DNA from: Ambrosia x helenae
Taxonomy: Eukaryota > Streptophyta > Magnoliopsida > Asterales > Asteraceae
Length of the DNA: 64,000 bases
Direction of reading: 5' to 3'
Assembly: GCA_030844895.1 (NCBI GenBank)
Contig: CM061223.1
Location: forward strand, 33,885,435 to 33,949,434
In this document: one piece after another, positions 45,571 to 56,582 of the stretch
Numbering within the stretch: position 1 is the stretch's first letter
Layout: every line of letters starts with the position of its first letter
The notes under the pieces: generated by a model
What the model was told of the DNA's origin: nothing
Database searches by the model: none
What the model saw: the letters and a program-made list of their open reading frames with translations, nothing else
Position numbers and translations under genes: made by a program

Positions 45571-48500
45571 TAGTTTTTACGGGGGACCCAAGGCTTTGTG
45601 GTCTTGGGTCTTTGAGTGTCAATAATTGGAGCATTCAAAGATTCATTTTTATCACAAACATTTTCTTTTGGAACATTCTTTTTCTGATCATTCGAAATTT
45701 CTTTTCTGTTCTCAATTGGTTTCTCTAAAACTTTTGTTTTAGGAATCTCTTTCTGTTGAACCTCAAAAGTTGAGCTTGAAGCACCTGAAGAACCCTTCGG
45801 TGACCAAGATTGTTCTGAATGTTTCAAGATTCTAATTTGAGGTTGTTTAACCTCTTCAGTTTTCATAGAATCGTTCTTTGGTGGAACGTTCTTAGTTACC
45901 TTGTCTGTTTTAACAGACGAAGGTCCAACAGAAGAATTAGCAGCCGGTTTTAGGTAAACCTTTTGCTTCTCATTCTTTGTCTTCACCATTAGTTTCTTCA
46001 ACTTTTTCCATAGCAATCCGATTACGATTGTCATAGACAATCGGTTGGTTTCCTCTTTGGTAAAAATTTTGTTGATTGTAAAAATTTCTTTGAGGATAAA
46101 ATTTCCTCTGAGGAAAACCAACATTCAGATTCCTTTGGTGTTGCCTATTCTTAACTTCTTGCCTTTTGTGTCTTACGTATGGGCAGTGAGCAAGTAAATG
46201 CACTCCCTCTCCACACTTAAAACAGGCTCTGTATTCCTCAAACGGTTTTACTTTATGAAACCTAGTGAATGAATTGACCGGATATTGGCCATCAATGCAT
46301 TTCATTCTTAAACTCTCTAGAGCGGGCTCTAATGAGTAAGATGGTTCAACAAATACATTCACCTTATTTACGGGTTTGACAAACCGAGTTACATGAACTT
46401 TCTCCCTTTTCGATTCATGGCCATACAGTTTGCGAATTAATTCTGGAGGAAATTCATTAGTCCTCTCTGATTTTGGAAACCAGATAGTACTTTCGTGCTA
46501 GATTTTGGCAATTTTGGAATAGTTCATAAACTGTATCAGGTACTCAGAGTTAGCAAATATCTTATCGGATCCTTCCATCTGAGAAAATATTTTAACCCGT
46601 TTATCATCTGATTCATTCGTTTCAACCTTCTTATTTGATGATGACGGTTTTACTTCAACCTTAGGAGGAAGTTGAACCTTAGGTGCCAAGTCGCACAAAA
46701 TGTGATTTTCCTGTGGAATATCATCATTCTTTTTGGGTTCGACTTCCTCAGAATCGTAATCATCATCAGATTCAACTACTACATTCTCATCATTTAGTCC
46801 AATAATCAGTCTATCATCAGAATTCAGATCCCCCACACTAAAGGTGTTCGATTCGCTTTCCGATGTTGGATCCGATTTTTCTTAGCTCTCCGGTGTAACA
46901 ACATCATAGTTGTGATTGCCAAATAACACTGGAGCTGGAATAGATTTGTAAATTATACCTTTATATGTGCCCTCTTTGCTTGGCTCTTCTACAATGTGAT
47001 CTAGAACATAGGCCACATTGAGATAGCTCTCAAGTTTCTTGTTAACCTTTTCTAAAAAAACATTTTATCTTTGCCAATTCCAATTTGGTTTCTTCAATTT
47101 CATTTATATAATTGTTAATGGCAATTTGTTTATTTGAAATTGTTTTGGTTAACTCAGACACATCTCTCTTATAGCTTTCTAAGGTTTTGTTTAGCAATTT
47201 TTCACTCTTTCGATATGACTCAATAACGGTATTAGCACTATCAAGATCATACCTCAAATTCTTTTTTTCACTCTCAAGCCTATCACACTTTCCAAGAAAA
47301 GTTACACAATCATTACACTTAGGAAGAGTGTTAGAACTTACCAGATTCATAGAGTCAGTCATGGCCATAAGAGCAAAGTGAGCTTCCTTCCCTGAGAAGA
47401 ATTTGGAGTAGTCCACCTTTGTGAAAGCGTCATCCACCATGCACGATTTCTTCGTCATTAGAAAATCGGATTTTGCAAGAAGTTTCTCAACATCGTCATC
47501 AAGTGAATTAACATTTGCTTCCAAATCAGATTTGCTCTCCGTGTCAGAATAAACAGACTCTTGATCCTCATAAATATCACCAACAGAATCAACAACCACT
47601 TCAGATACAGTTTCTTCAACAATCGGTTCCTCAACCTTCTCAGAAACAACCTCTTCTACAAACTCTTCAATCACCACCTTCTCAATAACTTCCTTTTCAA
47701 CTATTACCAACTCCTCATTAACCACCTCTTGTGCAAAACATGCAACGTTTCTTCCAGTAACCTCTTCAACACCAAGTTGCATATCGTTTCAATTGAACCC
47801 TTCATCATGTTGGATCACCAAAGCTTGATTCTCATTTTGCTTTAGAGTGTTTGGTGTAGTAACTGGAACAACGGTTCAATATCTGTTTGGTATGGATTAA
47901 GTTTGGTTAGGTGTGGATGTTTGTCTTTGAGTGGTATTTTGGGAGATATTTTGTCGGTTTTGGTAATTGGTTTGGTTTTGATAGTGGTTGTTTTGGTTTT
48001 GGAAGGTAACTTGGTTTTGGTTTTGGCGATTTTAATACTTTGAGTTGAAAGGGTTGTGGTTTCCTTGTTGTTTTGATTGGGTACATTATCTAGCAAAATG
48101 ACCTTTGGTTCCACAATTGAAGCATGTCACTTTCCCTTTGTTAAATCCATAAGTAGTGTTCGGTGAAGTTGCAAGATCAGTTCTTCCTGTTTTCTCAATA
48201 AACTCAGTCGCCTTTCTCATAACACTAGCAAACACCCATTGTATATCAATCAACTCCATTTCTTCTTTGTCGATTTGGGCATAATCTTCATTTGTCAAAT
48301 TGTTGTTCACGATTTGACTAGCAACAAGTCCGTTGTATGAAGCAACCATAGCCGAAACCAAGGCAATGTGTTGTTGGGCTACTTCGACAGTCACATTGTT
48401 CATGTTAGAAGTTTCTAACACGATTGGACTTGAGCTTGATGAAGCTTGATTCACAATCGGTGTAGCTTGTTGTTGTTTCATATTCACCGGTGAAGTTCCA

Positions 48501-49815
48501 TAATAACTTGAAGCTTGCATTGGAGGTTGAGTTGGTGTATAAGATGGTCCAGATGATACACCATAGTAACTAGCTGCACTGTTTGGTTCAACACTCGACA
48601 CAAATGTTGTTTGTTGTGCAACACTCACACCTCCACTTGGAATAAACGAAGAAGATGAGCTAGCATAGTAAAGCTCTGGATTATGTGGAATCTGTGATCT
48701 CTTCGCTTTTCTTCTTTCTACCATTTCCTTATTCTCCAACTTCTTAATAAATTCATTAATTGTCCAATAAGGAAAGGAATCCTTCTCTCTCAAAACTTCA
48801 ACATGTTGACTCCAATATGGAGGCAACGCATCAGCAAACTTCTCGACTACCTCATTCATGGGATAAATGATCTCATAGTTCCACAATTCAGATAACAAAT
48901 GGAAAAATCTTGGAGTAAGATCTTTCAATGTCTCATTTCCCATGAAGCTAAAGTTTTCAAACTCTATCTTTAGCTCTTCAACTTTAATCCTCCTAGTTTT
49001 CTCATTACCATCATATCTACTCTTTAATGCTTCCCAAAGTTGCTTAGCAGTAGAACATGGTCCAAACTGATGTAACAGATCAGTTGTCAATGCCTGAGAC
49101 AACTGTGAGTATGCTTTCTTCTCAGCCGCATACTTCTTCTTCTCATCATCTTTCAGATCATCAAGTTCTATCGGTGTGTTTGAATTTTCAATCATCGGTG
49201 GAGCATAACCCTTCTCAATCATTTGCCATGCTTCCCCACCATCCAAACCTTCAAGATGAATTCTAAACCTCTTTTGCCACGAATGGTATTCAATTATGTT
49301 TAACATCTTTGGCGGTCTATTCCCATTCCCGGTAGACAAATCATTCACCAAAGTTGTGATAGCATTTTTCGTTTGGCTCCATAGTTGTAAAAGTCGTCCG
49401 AGCTGACCGATTACTCGCCGAGTACTCGCTACAGGGTGGGTCCCCGAGTATAGCCGAGTTGGCCGAATATTCCAAGTACTCCCTGCATAGGCCGATTCGA
49501 CCCCCGAGTACTCGCCCGACTAGGCCGACTACTCGCAACTCCCCAGTCGGCCGAGTTGGTAGTGCCTAGCGAGTTCTGCAACCATGTTTGGCTCTGAACT
49601 GCTGCAGCTGCTGCAACTCCCCAATAGTCTAGAATTTATTGTAGAGGAGGTCTCACAGCGGGTGGAGTTGGTCCCGACACACCCCAGTAATTCAGAATCT
49701 GTTGTGGTTGTGTATTTCCCCGTCCAGCTGCCACAACCCATGGGTTCATTGGTGTTTGTTGTGGTTGAGTCATAACAGATCTAGGTGTCATAGGTAATCC
49801 CTAAATGTTGTCCAT
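45571..49815 (-). pseudogene. C1 gag with extension and two zinc knuckles, split by a MITE
   Basis: ATG at 49815; the N-terminus is PQQTP/NYWGV-rich and has two stops. A 207-bp MITE plus 8-bp duplication interrupts it at 49380-49594; removing 215 bases restores the frame into NAITTLVNDLSTGNG. The capsid-like region (UBN2-type: WQKRFRIHLEGLDGGEAW, LWEALKSRYDG, LSELWNYEII) ends in the first knuckle CFNCGTKGHFAR*C, where a TAA interrupts CX2CX4HX4C. A long Glu/Val-rich and coiled-coil extension (47782-47042) follows, then a second knuckle CFKCGEGVHLLAHC (46250-46210) and a basic linker. Several frameshifts. Confidence 0.8.
49372..49594. mobile_element. hAT-type MITE (207 bp) inside C1 gag
   Basis: Insertion 49380-49586 is flanked by 8-bp duplication TTTGGCTC (49372-49379, 49587-49594). 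Terminal inverted repeats CATAGTTGTAAAAGTCG and CATGGTTGCAGAACTCG are imperfect. The inside is rich in CGAGTACTCG, GGCCGA and CGAGTTGG repeats in both orientations. It belongs to a different family from the MITE in G2. Confidence 0.92.
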
Positions 49816-50413
49816 GATGTATAAAATCCCAACACTTAGAATATTTTGAAAATCAGATAACTGGTTCGACGTGTCGTGAGGTCGAAGGAACAAGAATCAG
49901 CTGGTTCGATCTGAGTGGATAGCACGAATGAGTATCTAACAATCTGATTCGACCTCTAAGTGATTCCTTCGACCTATCGACAACCCGAATGAAGATGAAG
50001 ACACTAGAATGAATGACACATACGCCTATTCGACCTCTAAAAACACCCCGAATGAGCTAACAAAGTATTGATTCGACCTAAAATCACTTGATTCGACCTC
50101 AATACCTAGTTGATTCGACCTGACCCATCTGGAAACTCATTTTTCTTCAAAAAATCGATGATTTTGATCTGATTTTCGCAAAAGTTGATGAATTTCAATG
50201 CAAATTGTTAGGTTTTGGATCGGATTGTATGTAGATCAAGTTTTGTGAAAGATTTTTTTATTTTATTCGTAAAAACTAGTCCGAATCAATCAAAACCCAT
50301 TATCTTTGAAAGTTCATGCTAAACAGCAAAAATTTTGATAATTTTGATGAAAAATCTGCACAATTTGTATCAATTTGCAGTCATGTGATTGAGCAATGGC
50401 TCTGATACCATTT
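49816..50413 (-). promoter_or_regulatory. C1 leader with TTCGACC array and primer-binding site
   Basis: The primer-binding site TGGTATCAGAGCC (50399-50411) is two bases inside the LTR. Between 49866 and 50120 lie many units such as GGTTCGACGT, AGGTCGAAGG, GGTTCGATCT, GATTCGACCT and CTTCGACCT, mostly in one orientation. They lie 560-815 bases downstream of the C1 TATA box, about the spacing of the downstream arrays in G1 and G2. The remainder is AT-rich leader. Confidence 0.6.
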
Positions 50414-50912
50414 TGTAGGATCGGTTTATCACAAAAACACACAAAGATAACACGAGTATGAGCAAATCAGGTGTGGAAACCCTAATGCGCATGCAAAATG
50501 ATACTAATCATAATCATAACGCGTTAAGATCCATTTTCAAGTTGTTTTTCATTAATATTATCAAGATAAAGCTTATATTATTGAATATAATGAAAAACAC
50601 AAGTTTCCAGACGTTTCCTAAACACATACTCAAAACACACACACTTAATGACCAACTATTACAAACAATAACCGTCTAAACATATATATAGGCATCCACA
50701 TTCGACCTCTTACAAGGTCGAATGGACCCTTCGACCCATCGTGAGCACGAACAGACAATAATAAACATCAAAATCTTCATTCGACCCATTCAAGTCTTCC
50801 TTCGAACACCTGTGAGTGCGAATGAACTTGTAAGTTACCAAAAACCTTCAAATCTACGACATTATTCATGATATCCGAAAGCGACAGCCACATTATGCAC
50901 TTACAATCATCA
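50414..50912 (-). repeat. 5' LTR of C1 (499 bp) with promoter array
   Basis: Plus strand TGTAGGATCGG to ACAATCATCA. Minus-strand TATA-like TATATATATG at 50682-50691. Upstream (50700-50830) lie CATTCGACCT, AAGGTCGAATGG, CTTCGACCC, CATTCGACCC and CTTCGAACA. The start on the minus strand, TGATGATTGTAAG..ATGTGGCTGTC, parallels the N2 LTR start TGTTGATACACG..ATGTGGCTATC. Confidence 0.8.
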
Positions 50913-51137
50913 AACTATACACATCGAATTGGACATTCTCTTTGTTCGTGAACAGGTTCAACGAGGGCGTGTTCGGGTTCTACACACCCTTACCTGCCAC
51001 CAAATAACAGACATCTTCACCAAGGGTACTCCGAGAGTACTAATTTACAATTTTCGCTCCAGTCTTAGCATTTGGCCTCCTTCCGCTTCGAATGTGGGTG
51101 TAATAGCGAATATCTCGCCGTATATTATGTAGAGTTT
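50913..51137 (+). pseudogene. Ty1/copia RNase H C-terminal remnant and 3' end
   Basis: Encodes IHIELDILFVREQVQRG, VRVLHTLTCHQITDIFTKG and FRSSLSI, the terminal block of copia RNase H of Ale/Retrofit type. A TGTTAAGGAAGG at 51138 may begin its 3' LTR, ending before 51290. With the integrase (33900) and RT (36707) remnants on the same strand it may be the far end of one ancestral element now separated by N2 and C1. Confidence 0.7.
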
Positions 51138-51269
51138 GTTAAGGAAGGATTATGTAAATAATTATTATCTCCATAATTAGGAGATTTGATTGTATTCCTA
51201 TATATTGCATTATGTTTAATGAAATTGTTCATTGAGACAAATACTATCTTTCAACCCACTTTCAAGATA
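51138..51269 (+). repeat. Probable 3' LTR of the copia remnant
   Basis: Begins TGTTAAGGAAGG right after the RNase H remnant; contains CCTATATATTGCATTATG (TATA-like) and an ATTGAGACAAATACT end region. No second copy in the window to confirm limits. Confidence 0.4.
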
Positions 51270-52225
51270 TCGGATTAATATAATCGGGTTTAGGGACTAA
51301 GTCCCATGTTTGATTTCGCATCAAGGCTGCAACTTCAATTTCCATTTCCTTAACCCACACGTCGTGGTCACGCGCTTCTAGAAGCGAACCTAGTTCAACA
51401 CTTTCTTCTATGACCAATTCCATGTTCATTTATTTTGGATTTTGCTTCCTCTCTCGGTTTGACCGTCGCATCCCAGAGCGGAACTTGAACTAGTTTGGTT
51501 TCGTCAACCGAGACTTCCTTTTTGGTTTCATCAAGTCTAAGTTTCACTATGGACTATTCCAATTTTTCTTTTAAACTTTATGTATCCGGTAACAGTTTAG
51601 TTCCCATTGACCATGACGAATCTCATAAAAAAAAACAAATCGTGAAAGATGACACTTACCTAAGTTAGGCTCAGAACACCTCTATCCTTTACGTTCTTCA
51701 TCGTATCCAACAACGATACACCTAACTGCTTTCTTTTCTAACTTCCATCTTAGGTTATTTGGAACAAACGCGTAACAAACACAACAAAAGGTTCTTAAAT
51801 GGTCTGCATGTAGATTCTTTTAAAACACTAACTCGAAAGGTGACCTGTACTTCAAACCTTGTTGTGGAGTTGTGATTAATGACATAGGTTACTTCTTATA
51901 GATGATGTTGTTACACTCAACTACATCATTCTGTCGTGGCATATTAATGCATCTTAACTTTCTTTTGATTTTGTGAACCTTAAGATAATCATAGAACTCT
52001 GTGCTTGTATATTCTCCTCTATTTGTCAGATGTTCTTGACTATTTCCATCTAGCTCATTTGGCTTCAAGAAGGAATACTTTAAAGACTTTAAACGCCTCA
52101 CTTTTTCTATTTCATAAAAGATATCCAAACGCATCATGAATAATCATCAATAAATGTGATTAAGTATTCCATACCGATTAATGACTTGTACCATGGCATA
52201 AATCATGTCACACTTTAGTTAGATT
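51270..52225 (-). pseudogene. Ty1/copia integrase-RT remnant, minus strand
   Basis: From 52140 to 51890 the minus strand encodes RGEYTSTEFYDYLKVHKIKR and MPRQNDVVECNN, the integrase region just after the second catalytic Asp. From about 51400 to 51290 it encodes RDHDVWVKEMEIEVAALMRN and QTWDLVPKP, the start of RT. Sequence between is degenerate. A separate, older copia copy of opposite orientation to the neighbouring RNase H remnant. Confidence 0.7.
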
Positions 52226-52690
52226 ATTAGTGAGCTTACTACATAACACATGTTATAATCATTGGCTAGCAAAAAAAAAAAAAAAAAACTAAGGTAAATT
52301 TATTAAAGCATAACTCCTCTAAAACTGGGCTTTACACTTGATCTTGTTTTAGGAGAGGCATTGTTTAAAAACTTCAAATGTTAAGTGATCTGGTTTAGTT
52401 TTATTGAAGACTTGCAAATTTTGGTACTTAATTTTGATATATGTGTTGTGTATCTATAAAAAAATGTGTGTGATAATGTACAAGTCATCTAAGCAGAGGC
52501 GGACAAGTCCTTAAAGTGTTTTTTTTTTTAGTTTTTTATTTCTCTTTTTATGTGAATTTGTTACGGTTTCGACTTAGTAGCTTTTTTCTATGATCATTTT
52601 TAACTTTTTTTTTTTAATATGGCAAGTTAACTCGCCGCCATGCATGTGCGTGATTTAACGTTTTTTCATCTATTTTTTGTTCAGTTTAAC
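52226..52690. other. AT-rich stretch leading to a Helitron-like end
   Basis: Contains an A-run (52270-52289) and several T-runs. No coding signal. If the terminus at 52723 is a Helitron 3' end, the element body lies here and to the left; no 5' TC end could be fixed. Confidence 0.35.
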
Positions 52691-52693
52691 TGT

Positions 52694-52723
52694 CCCGCCG
52701 CAACGCGCGGGTTTCTCACTAGT
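52694..52723 (+). mobile_element. Helitron-like 3' terminus
   Basis: CCCGCCGCAACGCGCGGG can form a GC hairpin, followed by TTTCTCACTAG|T. This is the textbook plant Helitron end (hairpin, short spacer, CTAG inserted next to T). Not the same family as the terminus at 33726. Confidence 0.65.
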
Positions 52724-53600
52724 AATTATATAAGGATTTGTAAGCAAATCGGTCAAAATCGAAGTTCCAGAGCAAAAGATTGGAAAAGCAACATAAAAAG
52801 TCAATATCTAGTCAAATTTGGTCTTTCATAGACAGTGATAATGATCCATGAAGCAACAAGATTACAAGAATATTCCAGAAAAACCATTGTTGGCTAAACT
52901 GGTTAAAATAATCTGTGATGGACCGTGAAAGGTTGTTAGGACATTCCTTCATGGTCCATGAAAGGCTAAATAATTATGTTTAAATAGGGATCAGGACAAA
53001 AGCTTGGGGACCCTAAGTTTCTAGATGACCAACGACAATTGTACCATGATAGCTTGCTAGACTGATTGAAGCTTGAAGATTTTATTGAAGACTCGAGATA
53101 TGCTTATCTGGTTGATGTTTCAGTTTCAGTTAAACTTAATTTTCAATTTGGACTTGAATTGTTTATGATGAATCCGACTATATACATATGTTTTGATGCA
53201 TTCTAATATGCACATTTGTAACCCTTTCAATTCTGCTTCTAATCCCCACCCAATGTTAATAGGTCAATTGAATCCATAAAGGAAATAAATAAGTGATATA
53301 ATGGTCAAAACATCAAAGCCATCTCCTTTATGCAATGCTGCTCCTGCTTGATGCCTTTAAGGTGTTCCCCCTTTTTTTAGGTGAGGACAATCTTCTCGCA
53401 TGCACCCTTAATGTTTACAATGATATTATCAAAATTTAGCCATTGAAGTGGAATATGAATTTCCTCTTTGCCGTCATCACTTGATTTTGTCCTACGCTTG
53501 CTAACAAGGAGTCTGATTTTTCACACTATATTAGCATTCTTCACATCACTAACACTAACTACTTGTTTACCAAAGAACATGATAATAATATGTTGGCATA
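52724..53600. other. Unassigned repeat DNA
   Basis: No gene. At 52830-52990 ATGATCCATGAAGC, GATGGACCGTGAAAGG and CATGGTCCATGAAAGG repeat shortly before a TATA-like GTTTAAATAGGG. That resembles the motif-array plus TATA layout of the LTRs in this window, but LTR ends were not found. Confidence 0.4.
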
Positions 53601-53910
53601 CATTTTGGATCACAAACATAACAAGGTTATGGAATGATTAATTTACAAAAAAAATCTCAACAGTTCCTTTATAACCCAACATGCTCTGACTAATATACAC
53701 TCCACATAATTGGTACAATGTCCTTTGGCTAGTGTTGCCTGCTTAAGTTGTCTTTGTACAACCATCTTAAGCCATAAAACGTTTATCCTCACCTTCGACT
53801 TTTTGAAATTCATTGAACCATTGTACTTCTCAATATTGAACTTGTAAAACATCACATATTTAAAAAGTAACAAAATTGCTTGAGCTACCAAACTCATACA
53901 ACTTCTCAAT
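53601..53910 (-). pseudogene. Possible Ty1/copia gag N-terminal remnant
   Basis: The 88-codon minus-strand frame contains KFNIEKYNGSMNFKK followed by VRINVLWLKMVVQRQLKQAT, which recalls the start of copia gag (…KFDGS-NF--WK-KM-AVL). Downstream sequence (53280-53600) continues with many stops. Assignment rests on this short block only. Confidence 0.45.
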
Positions 53911-53990
53911 TAGCCAACACACAAAACATGTATATCAACATGAGGCATATAACAATGCAAAAGAAAACATATACTAGAAAGAAATAACAC

Positions 53991-54387
53991 ATGGAGGGTG
54001 TTTGGAATTGTGTTTGGAAATGCAAAAGTGTTTTTGGTCAAAAGTGCTTATTGGCTTATGACTTTTTGAAAAGGAGTTTTAAAAAAGTGTTTGGATTAGC
54101 TTTTGGGATAAGAAACGTTAAAAAGTCAATATATTGCATTTTTTAAGTGTTTCGCTTAACTTATTGTGAATATTGGTTGTATGGGTGGTAGATTTGTAAT
54201 TTTTCTCCAAAAGCCAAAAGCCAGGATTTATAACTTCTCAAAAATAACTTTTCCACCCTTAAAAGCCAAAAGCCAAAAGTCAAAATAGAAAATGTTTTTG
54301 GGTTACACAAACAGTTTATTGGCTTATTGGTTTCTTGAAAAAGCCGTCAATAAGTTGTTTTGAAACTCAATCCCAAGCACCCTCATG
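53991..54387. mobile_element. MITE (391 bp) with GAGGGTGYTTGG ends
   Basis: Element 53994-54384 has inverted ends GAGGGTGTTTGGAATTGTGT and GAGGGTGCTTGGGATTGAGT, flanked by ATG on both sides. The inside is rich in AAAGCCAAAAGCC and TTGGCTTATT repeats. GGGTGTTTGG ends are common among plant MITEs; the 3-bp duplication would fit the PIF/Harbinger group, but ATG is not the usual TWA, so the superfamily is left open. Confidence 0.7.
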
Positions 54388-54397
54388 GATTTACTGT

Positions 54398-55252
54398 AGG
54401 AAATAGGGTTCATTATTTTATTAAAATAATAATAAAATGAAATAATAACGAGACTCTCGTTATTCGTAGAAAATATAAAAGTACAATACCGTATACAAAA
54501 CTAAATATAAACGAAATAAGTACAAATACAAAATGTACCGAATCTTGATTCAAGCACTTCAACCGCAACATCTTCTGCTAATCACCTCTGCAAAATAAAG
54601 TATATGTTGATTGTTTTTGGTTGAGGATCGTGTTTGACACGGGGCCCTTAAAACAGATTCCGCGCCTCCTCTCAGACGGTCTGTCTCCCGGGGTACAACA
54701 ACCGGAACAGTAGTATACTACCGAAGATGGCTCTCAGCCAGAGATAACATCGGGTTATTTGGTGTTTGTAAAATGTGAAAAAGAAAATGAATTTGAGAGT
54801 ACTCCTCTCGTTTGGAACAATGATCTCGTGAGAGTTTATTTTATGTGCAGAGATTTTCTAATCTCTTCTTTTTCCAATATGAACTCAAGGCACAAGGTCA
54901 AAAATACAAGAGTGGCTCGCGGCGATGCGAAGTGCAAAGTGCGCCATCAAAGCGTCGCATTGAACCCATCGCCCACGTCACGCGCGTGTGCGAGTGCGAG
55001 TGCGAGTGCTAGTTAAGGGTGCTTCGCACCCTTTTGGGTCCCACTAGTGTTTGGCTCAAGCTAAACAATATACAAGGAGTGCTCCTCCTTATAATAAACC
55101 ACTTCATGTTTTGTCATCCCACCATTAATGTGGGACAAAACTTAATCCATTTTCTCATCTTTGGTTGTTTCAACCTGCAACGTTCAAGCTTCGATATCTC
55201 ATTCATCTTAGCTCCATTTTGGACATGGTTTGGTTCGTTGTGATGCTCTCAC
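54398..55252. repeat. Possible solo LTR (about 855 bp)
   Basis: TGTAGGAAATAGGG to GATGCTCTCACA gives TG...CA ends. Contains CACGGGGCCCTTAAAACAGA, a GTGCGA microsatellite (54988-55012) and a hairpin AAGGGTGCTTCGCACCCTT (55013-55032). No clear 5-bp duplication, no coding, no partner. Weak call. Confidence 0.3.
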
Positions 55253-56086
55253 AATATAGTACACAAACCCAGAAATAATTATTTATATAACACATATATA
55301 AATACATGTATTTAAGTCCAAAATTAGTGAAACATCATTTTTCACTACCATTTTTTCAACATATACATGGTGTTATGGTTAGTTGATTAGTGTGCTCATC
55401 CTAGTAATATTTATGACAATTAACCTTACTTGATAACGTAGGATTTTAGCTTTTTTTCCTTTGTAAGTCTAGAAAATAATCTATAAACGGAAATGATAAA
55501 AACATTTGTGATTATATAGATTTAATAAGTTTTTAATTAATAAATATATAAAAACTTAAACAATTTAGTAATAGAAATAAAATAAAAATGGAAATCACTA
55601 ACGATAATCACTAACAAGCCATCGTATTATTCATTTGTTTATATTTATATAATAATTAAGAATAGTAGTACTTGACTTAAAATAATATTTAAAAAATGAT
55701 TGAGGCAAGTAGTGAAGTGACAGACACCCGCAGTGTGCTATCATGTAGAAAAAAAAACAATAAAGTATATAAAAAGTATTTAATTGGGTAATGGGCCTTT
55801 AAACGAACCGGGTTTTTTTTACAAATTTGACTAGAGAATAAATTATTGTATTCATTTTCAACTATCCTTCTTCATCATCCTTGTTGTTTCTCTCTGTATA
55901 TACAGACTCATGACCATTGTATCATCACCCCGCATGCCGGAAAACCTCAAAAACGACAACCTCACCCTTTTTGTTGTGATTGAAAACATTGGTTTCAAAA
56001 GTCAAGGGTGCGATTGAAAATTTTCAAGGGGTGCGGACGGGATTAACGCGCGTATATAACACTAAAAAAAATTCAAGGAGGGCGCC
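55253..56086. other. AT-rich flank of the CACTA element
   Basis: No coding sequence or repeat family recognised. The last 40 bases (GGGTGCGGACGGGATTAACG region) pair in sense with the right flank after 61031 (CCACCTTGGGCAGGCCTAGG), since the CACTA insertion splits one GC-rich repeat. Confidence 0.4.
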
Positions 56087-56089
56087 CGC

Positions 56090-56370
56090 CACTACAAGGA
56101 ACTCCACCTTTAGCGGCGACGCCTGCTGCTGCTAAAGGTATACCTTTAGCGGCAGCAAGACCTTTAGCGGCGACGGCTGCCGCTAAAAGTCCTGCCAGCT
56201 TTAGTCTGTCGCTATTGCTCCTGTTGCCGCTAAAGGTGTAGCCGCTAAAAGTAATTATCTACGTGGATTATCTTTTAACTTTTTTTTTTGCCATGTGGCA
56301 TGCCACGTGGCAAATTTCTGTGCATTCTGGGCAAGACCTTTAGCGGCGACGCGTCGCCGCTAAAGGTCTT
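56090..56370. repeat. Left subterminal repeats of the outer CACTA element
   Basis: CCTTTAGCGGCGACG and inverted CGCCGCTAAAGG recur through about 280 bases, e.g. around 56105, 56155, 56170, 56225, 56338 and 56352. Such arrays are where CACTA DNA-binding proteins attach. The right-hand set is 60865-61015. Confidence 0.85.
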
Positions 56371-56582
56371 TTTTTTTTTGCTATTCGTTTACTCCGCACA
56401 CGCATAATCAAACTAAATAATAACAAAAATAATAAACCAACATCTACATATATATATAAAATAAACGTAACAAAGTTAAACGAACATTCGTCAAAACATA
56501 TCAAACAAAATAAACTAACATACCAACCTAATATTTGAATCAAGTATACACCATCAAAACTAAACAAACATACCAAAGTTGC

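Larger units (their letters stand above)
41084..50912 (-). mobile_element. Ty1/copia element C1, degenerate, with extended gag and long 3' region
   Basis: Minus-strand order: 5' LTR 50414-50912, tRNA-iMet primer-binding site, long leader, gag, protease, integrase, RT, RNase H, then about 1 kb of non-coding sequence and a polypurine tract TTAGGGGGAG (about 41084-41093). Integrase before RT makes it Ty1. The long gag extension with a second zinc knuckle and the long 3' region recall SIRE/Maximus-type elements; tentative. The 3' LTR is not found where expected. It is inserted in a plus-strand copia remnant whose RNase H end resumes at 50913. Confidence 0.85.

Noticed and set aside
55013..55032. 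Hairpin with TTC loop as an intrinsic terminator or ncRNA
   Set aside because: Eukaryotic context, no adjacent gene, no other RNA-gene signal.
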